Of a stretch of DNA of 64,000 bases, positions 1 through 6,110 are shown in pieces. The DNA lies in assembly GCA_017461365.1 (NCBI GenBank), contig JAFTYG010000067.1, forward strand, positions 1 through 64,000, read 5' to 3'. This stretch comes from Clostridia bacterium. GTDB taxonomy: Bacteria > Bacillota > Clostridia > Oscillospirales > CAG-272. How positions within the stretch are numbered: the stretch's first letter is position 1; every line of letters begins with the position of its first letter. The translations under genes were made by a program, and so were the position numbers. Under the pieces are notes generated by a model. The model was not told the origin of the DNA. It saw nothing but the letters and a program-made list of their open reading frames with translations, and searched no databases.

Positions 1-213
1 GAGGAGCGCATAAAGTTCTTCGGGAGTGCCGATCTCAAACACGGTTTTATCGGTTGCCGCGTTAAAATCAGCGATCCATTCTGCGTCGGGTGTCCACACC
101 TTTTGCGTTGTCGTGTCTGTTGTGCCGTCAGTTCCGTCTGTCGCGCTTACTGTTGTAATCGCTACTGACAGGATCATAATGATACAGAGAGCTAAAGATA
201 AAAATTTTTTCAT
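1..213 (-). CDS. Secreted GLUG-family-like protein, N-terminal fragment
   Basis: The frame runs off the left window edge, so only 71 residues are visible. It opens with a typical signal peptide (two Lys, a hydrophobic stretch, likely cleavage after TVSA), followed by a short Asp/Thr-rich linker and the motif FEIGTPEELYAL. That motif resembles ISTPAELAAL in the 6111 gene and ISSAENLYW in the two surface proteins at 60.9 and 63.1 kb, where it precedes GLUG-type repeats. The start is supported by a ribosome binding site (AAAGGTG, 222-229 on the complement). Family membership is inferred from this short segment only. The body of the protein and its anchoring are outside the window. Confidence 0.75.
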   Translation of the reverse strand, partial: MKKFLSLALCIIMILSVAITTVSATDGTDGTTDTTTQKVWTPDAEWIADFNAATDKTVFEIGTPEELYALL

Positions 214-254
214 GATTTTTTCACCTTTCATTTGAATTTTTTGTATTCTATTTA

Positions 255-307
255 TCGCCGTAGTGTCTGCGCTTAGCTCCGGCAAGCTTTTGCGCATTTT
301 TTTGCGT
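255..307 (-). promoter_or_regulatory. Candidate structured leader RNA (pseudoknot-capable)
   Basis: It lies in the roughly 190-nt leader between the promoter at 411-439 and the start at 213. On the complement, GCGCA (292-296) can pair with TGCGC (268-272) and encloses AGCT/AGCT (285-288 with 275-278). The apical loop contains GCCG (280-283), which is complementary to CGGC at 257-260, giving a pseudoknot. An alternative hairpin (303-306 with 293-296) would exclude the first stem. The layout is riboswitch-like, but I cannot assign it to a known class. Confidence 0.35.
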
Positions 308-410
308 TTTTCGCCCGTTTTTTACTCGATATTGCTCCTCCTTTTAAAAAAATAATAAAAGTTACTTGGTTATATCTTCCATTTGACGGTGGAAAATCTA
401 CCTCTATTTT

Positions 411-439
411 ATTATAAATGACAATAGTCTATATGTCTA
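411..439 (-). promoter_or_regulatory. Sigma-A promoter for the left-edge secreted protein
   Basis: On the complement: TAGACA (434-439), 17-bp spacer, TATAAT (411-416). It predicts a 5' leader of about 190 nt. It lies back to back with the promoter at 461-489 inside the 307-bp gap 214-520. Apart from the leader structure and these two promoters I see nothing else in that gap. Confidence 0.6.
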
Positions 440-460
440 CTACTTTTTTTTACTATTTGT

Positions 461-489
461 TTGCTTTTTTTAAGATTTTGTGTTATAAT
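461..489 (+). promoter_or_regulatory. Sigma-A promoter of the AraC-type regulator
   Basis: TTGCTT (461-466), 17-bp spacer, TATAAT (484-489). The TTG that opens the longest reading frame is this -35 box, so translation must begin downstream. Confidence 0.7.
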
Positions 490-520
490 AGTAAAAAATG
501 AGAAAATGGGAGTGGGTTTT

Positions 521-1342
521 ATGGATAAGAACGACGTTGTAAAGCTGTCAAGAAAATATCTTCATGAAAAAAATATCTGGTGTACCCGTAAGCACGGTGA
601 CACCAGCTATAATCCCCATTGGCACGACTATTACGAGATCATATTTTACCGTTACTGTGACGGTGTGTGCGTTCTTAACGGGGAGGAATATTCGCTTGGG
701 GGAGAGTCGCTCTTTTTTATGACTCCCAAGGACGTACACGCTATTTACGCGAACAAAACGGAAAAGTCGTATTCTATCGTAATATCCTTCTCTCCCGACA
801 TAATTGACAAGCGTCTTATAGAGAAGGCATCATCGTCTCCGCGAGTTATGCACAATCTGACGGCTACGCTGAAGGAGCTTGTAAACCGTCTTGAGGTGGT
901 ATATTCGTCCAAAAGAAAGCAGAGCCATTCGCGTCTTATGATTGAATTTATGCTTAACGCCATACTTGTGGAGGTGCTTGAAAAGGGTTTGGCGGTTGAG
1001 AGCGAGCAGCATAATCTGAACCCGTCTATCGAAAAGGCGATACTTTACATAATGACGGACGTATCGAGAGATATAACGCTTGAAGAGATTGCGGAGTTTT
1101 GCCATCTGTCGCCACCGTATTTTTCTACACTCTTCCACAAGGAGACGGGCAAGACGCTCCGTCGGTACATAAACGAGGCGCGAATAGAAAAGGCGAAGCA
1201 TCTGCTTGCGGAGACAGACAAGAGTGTGCTTGAGGTCTCTATGCAATGCGGATACAACACTGTGACTCATTTTATAAAAATATTCAAGTCTATCAAGAAC
1301 GTGACTCCGTCGGAGTACAGAGAAACGCACAAGATAACGTAA
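521..1342 (+). CDS. AraC family transcriptional regulator
   Basis: This is a 273-residue regulator with an N-terminal cupin-like sensor domain. Its HWHDYYEIIFY motif is typical of sugar-sensing AraC proteins. The C-terminal double helix-turn-helix covers roughly residues 175-270; ITLEEIAEFCHLSPPYFS and the second-helix region VTPSEYR match the family signature. The ATG at 521 is chosen because the promoter -10 box lies at 484-489 and GGGAG precedes this ATG at proper distance; an in-frame ATG at 506 is a second option. It converges on the GH42/isomerase operon across a shared terminator, so it may control that operon, but the sequence does not prove it. The inducer is unknown. Confidence 0.88.
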   Translation: MDKNDVVKLSRKYLHEKNIWCTRKHGDTSYNPHWHDYYEIIFYRYCDGVCVLNGEEYSLGGESLFFMTPKDVHAIYANKTEKSYSIVISFSPDIIDKRLIEKASSSPRVMHNLTATLKELVNRLEVVYSSKRKQSHSRLMIEFMLNAILVEVLEKGLAVESEQHNLNPSIEKAILYIMTDVSRDITLEEIAEFCHLSPPYFSTLFHKETGKTLRRYINEARIEKAKHLLAETDKSVLEVSMQCGYNTVTHFIKIFKSIKNVTPSEYRETHKIT

Positions 1343-1382
1343 AAAACGGTGACAGCTAAAAGTTGGCTGTAACCGTTTTTTA
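1341..1382. terminator. Bidirectional terminator between converging genes
   Basis: The stem AACGGTgACAGC / GCTGTaACCGTT has an A-run before it and a T-run after it, so it can serve both the AraC gene and the isomerase gene read from the other strand. Confidence 0.85.
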
Positions 1383-1385
1383 CGT

Positions 1386-2411
1386 TTATTTTTTGGGGGG
1401 ATAGCAGATTACCGCGTGGGCGTTTGTTAGGGTTATTTCGGTATCGGCAGAGACGAAGAATTTATCGCCTCGGCAGAGCTTCCACGCGCCGTCGCTGTAT
1501 AAGAGGCTTCCGCCATTTTCTGTGACTATGACCGTTACGAAGCAGGCTTCCTTTTTTTTATATACTCCTCCGTCGATCTTTTTCAGGGCAAAGCAGGGAG
1601 TATCGCTGTATCTTACGAGCTCGGTCTCTCCGAGCTCGCCAGTGGTGGCTTTGAGAAAATGCTTGGCTCTCGTTTCTTTCTCACTTTTTGGGGTATAATC
1701 AAAGCAGTTCAGCATCTTTTCCTCGCCTACGCCGTAGTGTATCTGCATAGGTGTCAGGACTTCTCCCGCAAGGGTAGTCTTTTCGGCGCGCATGGTATAA
1801 TCGCTCGGTTCTTGTATCTCGATAAGGAAGCATCCCTTTCCGATTGCGTGAGGTGTGCCTCCCGTGACGAGTATTACGTCGCCCGCGCTGACCTCGAAGC
1901 GATGCATTGCTGACAGCATTCCCTCAATATCCTGCTTTTCGAAGAGCTCTTGCCAGAGCTCTCTTGTGACGTATTCCTTAAAGCCGAGGTAGACGCAGGC
2001 TTTATTGCCCTCGTTCTCTCTGCCAGAGAGGATATACCAGCACTCGGTCTTACCGTAGGAGGAATTGAATATCTTTTTTGCGTATTCTGCTGTGGGGTGC
2101 ACCTGAATTCCAAGGCGTTCGCCTGCGTCGAGGAGCTTTATGAGCACGCCGCTGTCGTTTCTTCCTTGTCCGAAAGCATCGGTGGAGATCACTTCGGTAA
2201 TGAGCTTGTCTGTGCTCTCTGTGCTTATGCGTGTAATTCCTTCATTCTTTATATAATGGCGGTTCTTGGCTTCGGTGAAGGATGACACCCAATCCTCGGG
2301 ATAGAAGTTATCCTCGCTCTCGCCCATTCCGAGAAACTCTCGCATTACCTTGCCGCCGCGATAGGTTCGCGCAGCGAAGGTGGGCAACTGTTTCCATATT
2401 TTTTGGTTCAT
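1386..2411 (-). CDS. manA: Class I mannose-6-phosphate isomerase
   Basis: This is a 341-residue zinc-dependent cupin isomerase that interconverts mannose 6-phosphate and fructose 6-phosphate in the cytoplasm. The metal-ligand motifs are visible: IQVHPT (Gln and His), KTECWY (Glu) and GTPHAIG (His). The length fits the short Firmicute type. It is the second gene of an operon: its start overlaps the stop of the GH42 glycosidase by 4 bp, which suggests translational coupling. With a glycosidase upstream, the enzyme probably feeds sugars released from a mannose-containing glycoside into glycolysis. The substrate is inference. Confidence 0.9.
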   Translation of the reverse strand: MNQKIWKQLPTFAARTYRGGKVMREFLGMGESEDNFYPEDWVSSFTEAKNRHYIKNEGITRISTESTDKLITEVISTDAFGQGRNDSGVLIKLLDAGERLGIQVHPTAEYAKKIFNSSYGKTECWYILSGRENEGNKACVYLGFKEYVTRELWQELFEKQDIEGMLSAMHRFEVSAGDVILVTGGTPHAIGKGCFLIEIQEPSDYTMRAEKTTLAGEVLTPMQIHYGVGEEKMLNCFDYTPKSEKETRAKHFLKATTGELGETELVRYSDTPCFALKKIDGGVYKKKEACFVTVIVTENGGSLLYSDGAWKLCRGDKFFVSADTEITLTNAHAVICYPPKK

Positions 2412-4387
2412 AGAGCTATGCCCTCTACTATGACGCTGTCGTTTGCCGACACGTTGGCGTTTGCCTTATACTGCTTGCCGCCGTATGTGAAGCTGACCTC
2501 GGCGTTCTCGTCACTGTCGGAGTAATTAAATATGAAGAAAAGTATCTTTCCGTCGCATTCGGCGGCTCTTGCTTTTACGTTCCCTTTTACCGTCATAGCG
2601 CAAGCGCCGAGCTCCTTTGCGAGCTGTTGTACAAGCGCGCGTGTATCATCTGCGGGGGAGAGGTAATATCCGTAAAAGAGCTGTGTGTTGAAGAAGAGCA
2701 CCTGACCTTTGCCGTGCTTCTTTCTGACTACGGCGGGGTAGCCGTCTTTGAATGTGCTTACCGTTTCGCCGTCGGTGATGCGCATAAGATCGCGGCCGAA
2801 AACACCTTGCACGGAAATGCCTGCATAGGTGTAGTCGAGTCCTTCATAGTCGGAGTCGAGAAATTCTTCTCCGCAGAGGAAATTCATAGCTCCTCCGGGA
2901 AGCTCCTCGGAAAGCTGAGAGAAGGGATCGATGATGCCGAAGCGTCCGTCTATTATGAGTGTCCCGCCGTTTTCGACAAATTTAGCCAGGGCGAGGGCGC
3001 GTTTATCGTCCATAACGATATTATTTGTGAGGATCACGGTCTTATAGTTATTTATCTCGTCGAGCGTTACAATATCGGCGCGTGTGTCTATATCGAAAAA
3101 CGCCTTGTATGCGCCGTGTACCGAGCATAGATAGATGTCCTTATCGAGCTTGTAAGAGCTTGTCAAAGGTCGGTGGAGGTCGTCGCAGGTCACGTCGTAG
3201 AGAATTCCCACGTCCGCGCGGCAGGGAGTGAGAACTCCGTATTTTGCGAAGGTCTCGGAAAGCTTTTTTGCCTCGTCAAGTCTTTCGGTGCGTCTGCCCT
3301 TATAATCGACAAGTCCTCTTCCAAGTGTTTGAAGACCTTTATCGAACGGACGCCACATCCACCATATGAGTCCCTTTGCGCCTGCCGCATATGCTTCGTA
3401 GCACCATCTTTTTATTTCATAGGGACGGCAACAGGTGTTATAATTGAAGAGCGCCTGTATGTGCGTTTGCATCTCGGAAATATAAAATCCCTCGCGTGCG
3501 GAGGCTGCATGAAAGCTGTCAAACACCTGCCAACGCCGGGCGTTGGCGCTTGTACCGCTCATTCCCTTTGGGTAGAAGGACATTCCTATCTCTCCCACTG
3601 CTTTTTTTAGGTCGAATTCATCCTGGGGACGGGAATAGGATGCGCCCGGGAGCGTTTGCGCGTGGATATTGTCCGCGATTATCATATGCTCGCTGTCGAC
3701 GTCGGTGATAGCCTTTTTCCATTTTTTCAGGATCATACCAATAGACAGTCTGCGGAACTCTCCGTAGTCTGCCTCGGGCATAATGCTCATCCATTTCCAA
3801 GACTCTACACCTATCTGCTCCCAATCGGAATACGTGCGCTCCCATACCTCGTTAAGGCGTTCGAGCGTTCCGTATTTGTCTTTAAGCCAATTTCTGAATT
3901 CGCTAAGCGTCCATTTATCGTAGGAACGGAACATCGTTTCATTGAATATGTCATAGCCGAGCAGAGCGGGAAAGTCCTTGTACGCCTCTGCCGCCGCGTT
4001 GTAGTGCTTGCAGATAAGCTCGTTTACCTCGGGGTGATAATAGTTGAGAAAACCAAAGCTTGATTGTCCTTTTTCTCTGTGTCCCTTTTCGTCGTAGGCA
4101 TAGTATTCGGGCTTCATCAGGGAGTCGGGAATATATTCCATAACCGTAAGCTGTCCCGCAAGCTCCATAATTATTTTGAGCCCGTATTTTTCGGCAAGCG
4201 TGAGTACGGTCTTTCCCGTGTTAAAGGGGTAGCCCTCTTTCTTTTCCTCCCACCAAAAGGCGGCGGGCCATATAACTACGGTGTCGATGCCGTTGTCTCT
4301 CATAAGTCCGAAGCTCTGCTCGATAGTCTGTGGGGTGTCGTATCGCGTCAGCTTGAGTACCGTTCCGTGTCGAAATTCCTTTTTCAT
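2408..4387 (-). CDS. GH42-type beta-galactosidase-like glycoside hydrolase
   Basis: This is a 659-residue protein with no signal peptide, so cytoplasmic. The N-terminal TIM barrel (about 1-370) has the GH42 layout. The acid/base candidate is Glu150 in DIFNETMF, the nucleophile candidate is Glu305 in FYISEMQTH, and the family segment YGTLERLNEVW...YSDW follows the first. Residues around 390-560 form the Rossmann-like trimerisation domain (VGILYD...FVENGGTLIIDGRF), followed by a small beta domain. The start is supported by AAAGGAG 8-9 nt upstream. It is the first gene of the operon with the isomerase. GH42 enzymes mostly cut beta-galactosides, but the acid/base motif is divergent, so the sugar specificity is open. 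Confidence 0.85.
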   Translation of the reverse strand: MKKEFRHGTVLKLTRYDTPQTIEQSFGLMRDNGIDTVVIWPAAFWWEEKKEGYPFNTGKTVLTLAEKYGLKIIMELAGQLTVMEYIPDSLMKPEYYAYDEKGHREKGQSSFGFLNYYHPEVNELICKHYNAAAEAYKDFPALLGYDIFNETMFRSYDKWTLSEFRNWLKDKYGTLERLNEVWERTYSDWEQIGVESWKWMSIMPEADYGEFRRLSIGMILKKWKKAITDVDSEHMIIADNIHAQTLPGASYSRPQDEFDLKKAVGEIGMSFYPKGMSGTSANARRWQVFDSFHAASAREGFYISEMQTHIQALFNYNTCCRPYEIKRWCYEAYAAGAKGLIWWMWRPFDKGLQTLGRGLVDYKGRRTERLDEAKKLSETFAKYGVLTPCRADVGILYDVTCDDLHRPLTSSYKLDKDIYLCSVHGAYKAFFDIDTRADIVTLDEINNYKTVILTNNIVMDDKRALALAKFVENGGTLIIDGRFGIIDPFSQLSEELPGGAMNFLCGEEFLDSDYEGLDYTYAGISVQGVFGRDLMRITDGETVSTFKDGYPAVVRKKHGKGQVLFFNTQLFYGYYLSPADDTRALVQQLAKELGACAMTVKGNVKARAAECDGKILFFIFNYSDSDENAEVSFTYGGKQYKANANVSANDSVIVEGIAL

Positions 4388-4412
4388 TTTTAAAATTACT
4401 CCTTTCGGGTAT

Positions 4413-4454
4413 ATAACGTAACGTTATTATACAACCTACGCGGAAAATTGTCTA
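4413..4454 (-). promoter_or_regulatory. Promoter with overlapping palindromic operator (GH42 operon)
   Basis: On the complement: TAGACA (4449-4454), 17 bp, TATAAT (4426-4431). A 15-bp palindrome with a single central base (ATAACGT-A-ACGTTAT, 4413-4427) overlaps the downstream half of the -10 box and the start point. That is the usual position of a repressor operator. The cognate regulator is unknown. Confidence 0.7.
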
Positions 4455-4523
4455 AGTTTTTTTTATTAAAATATCGGATATTTATTGGCTTTTTTTTGGC
4501 TTTTTAAAGTGTAAAAATAAGAC

Positions 4524-4552
4524 TTGACTTTAGCGGTAAAGTGTGTTATAAT
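4524..4552 (+). promoter_or_regulatory. Sigma-A promoter of the 96-residue protein
   Basis: TTGACT (4524-4529), 17-bp spacer, TATAAT (4547-4552). It is a strong match, about 60 nt upstream of the start codon. Confidence 0.8.
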
Positions 4553-4615
4553 ACAATATATGCTTAGTTTTACAATTTACATATTACATAGATAATTTAT
4601 GAGAGGAGCTTTGAA

Positions 4616-4906
4616 ATGGCTGAAAAAAGAGAAATGGTCAGCGGAAAATATCTTGAATACCGCGGATGGCCCCTTGTGCGTGAGGAAAATACGATATGCT
4701 ACGGCGATCTGAACGAGAAATGTATTCTCATTCTGGAGATAATGTCTTACAACGATAAAGGTCTGCCCGACAAAATATTTATACAGGTGGTCGACTCGAA
4801 GGATCAGGGAAAGATCATCAGGCAGGGCGAGGGAAAGGGCTTATACGAGGCCTTCAATCTCGGTGTTATATGGCTTGATCACGAATGTCGTAAGGACGCA
4901 GAATAA
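4616..4906 (+). CDS. Small conserved-looking protein of unknown function
   Basis: This is a 96-residue, charged, soluble protein without signal peptide or membrane segment. I do not recognise the family. Readable features are an N-terminal MVSGKYLEYRGWPLVRE segment, a central beta-like stretch (KCILILEIMSYND), and a C-terminal helix ending in LDHECRKDAE. It has its own strong promoter and GAGGAG ribosome binding site, and it is closed by a good terminator, so it is a monocistronic gene rather than a chance frame. Nothing in the neighbourhood points to a function. Confidence 0.75.
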   Translation: MAEKREMVSGKYLEYRGWPLVREENTICYGDLNEKCILILEIMSYNDKGLPDKIFIQVVDSKDQGKIIRQGEGKGLYEAFNLGVIWLDHECRKDAE

Positions 4907-4911
4907 TTTTG

Positions 4912-4938
4912 AAACCGCAGGGCATCCTGCGGTTTTTG
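4912..4938 (+). terminator. Terminator after the 96-residue protein
   Basis: The stem AACCGCAGG-GCAT-CCTGCGGTT is followed by TTTT. It lies only 5 bp after the stop codon and upstream of the EamA permease start, which rules out the TTG at 4909 as that gene's start. Confidence 0.9.
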
Positions 4939-4953
4939 AACATAAATAAGGAT

Positions 4954-5877
4954 ATGAAAAATAAGATATACGTTCTGATGGTTATACTTGCGGGGGCGTT
5001 CTGGGGAAGCTCCTGCCTCTTTGTAAACAAGCTTACAAACGATATTGGATTTACCTCTATACAGTCGACGGCTGTGAGGGTATTTTTTGCGGCGCTTATT
5101 CTGAACGCGGCGGTAATAATAAAGGGTAGGGGCTTTAGGCTTTACAGGCTGTCGCTCGGCTCATATGCGATAGCGGCGTGCTCGGGAATTTTTTCGGTGC
5201 TGTCTATGTGTCTTTTCTATTACAGCTGCATGAATGAGACCTCGGCGGCTGTGGCGGTGATATTACTTTATACTGCGCCTATATTTGTAATGGTGATGTC
5301 CTTGATATTTTTCAAGGAGCGTTTGACCGCAAAAAAGATAATCGCTTTTCTTGTGGCTATTGTTGGCTGCGCTCTTGTTTCGGGGATTGCATCGGGAACG
5401 AAAATAAGCGTGTGGGGGATTCTCTCGGGTGTGCTTTCGGGATTTTCCTATTCGCTTTACGGTATTTTTACGTCGTTTTACATGAAGAAAAACGATGAGC
5501 CTCTGACCTTTTCTGCGTTGAACTTTTTGTTTGCCGCGATGGTTGCAGTGGCGATCGCATCTCCTGCGCAGATCGTAGAAAAGACTGCGGGGAGGGAATA
5601 CCCGTGGCTGACGCTGTTATTTTTTGCGTTATTCAGCCTATGTACAGCGGTAATTCCTTACGTTCTCTATACTGTGGGACTTTCGGGGGTAAAGCCCGAC
5701 ACTGCGTCGATACTTGCGTTCACCGAGCCTCTTACGGCTTGTATTTTTGGAACGCTTGTGTTGAAGCAGCCTATGGACGTTTTCGGTGTTATAGGTATTT
5801 TGCTTGTGTGCGCGGCGATAGTGATACTTAATGTTAATTTTGGGAAAAGAAAAATGGGGGAGGATGCTTCTTTATAG
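4954..5877 (+). CDS. EamA/DMT family permease
   Basis: This is a 307-residue integral membrane protein with about ten hydrophobic helices arranged as two EamA repeats. The first repeat carries the AGAFWGSSCLFVNK segment; the second begins near VWGILSGVLSGFSYSLYGIF and ends with the typical LTACIFGTLVLKQPMDVFGVIGILLV motif. DMT proteins export amino acids, metabolites or nucleotide sugars; the substrate cannot be read here. The ATG at 4954 is preferred because the region before it is a terminator hairpin. Its ribosome site (AAGG) is weak and no promoter is obvious, so expression may depend on readthrough from the upstream gene. Confidence 0.88.
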   Translation: MKNKIYVLMVILAGAFWGSSCLFVNKLTNDIGFTSIQSTAVRVFFAALILNAAVIIKGRGFRLYRLSLGSYAIAACSGIFSVLSMCLFYYSCMNETSAAVAVILLYTAPIFVMVMSLIFFKERLTAKKIIAFLVAIVGCALVSGIASGTKISVWGILSGVLSGFSYSLYGIFTSFYMKKNDEPLTFSALNFLFAAMVAVAIASPAQIVEKTAGREYPWLTLLFFALFSLCTAVIPYVLYTVGLSGVKPDTASILAFTEPLTACIFGTLVLKQPMDVFGVIGILLVCAAIVILNVNFGKRKMGEDASL

Positions 5878-5890
5878 CATTCGTTTATAA

Positions 5891-5924
5891 AAAGAGGTTG
5901 GTGTTTATCCGACTTCTTTTTTTA
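5891..5924 (+). terminator. Terminator after the EamA permease
   Basis: GAGGTTGG / CCGACTTC form an 8-bp stem with two G-U pairs, followed by seven T. Confidence 0.75.
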
Positions 5925-6029
5925 TATGCGATTATTTATTTTGGAATAGAAGTCGGTTATGCTTTATGTGCAATATTTAACAAAAACAGCAAGTCGCTTA
6001 TGTGTAATGCTACAAAGTTGGGCATAAGT

Positions 6030-6057
6030 TCTTGACATTTTGGTTGAAAGTGCTATA
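6030..6057 (+). promoter_or_regulatory. Sigma-A promoter of the 942-residue surface protein
   Basis: TTGACA (6030-6035), 16-bp spacer, TATAAT (6052-6057). A very strong ribosome binding site (AAGGAGG) follows near 6094-6100. Confidence 0.85.
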
Positions 6058-6110
6058 ATTTTAGATGGGTATTAGTCACCAAAATAAAAAATTAAGGAGG
6101 AAAAGGAAAA

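Noticed and set aside
461..520. Upstream in-frame extension of the AraC gene
   Set aside because: The TTG is the -35 box of its promoter and the -10 box follows, so this stretch is not translated. The same reasoning applies to extensions at 21712 and 25283.
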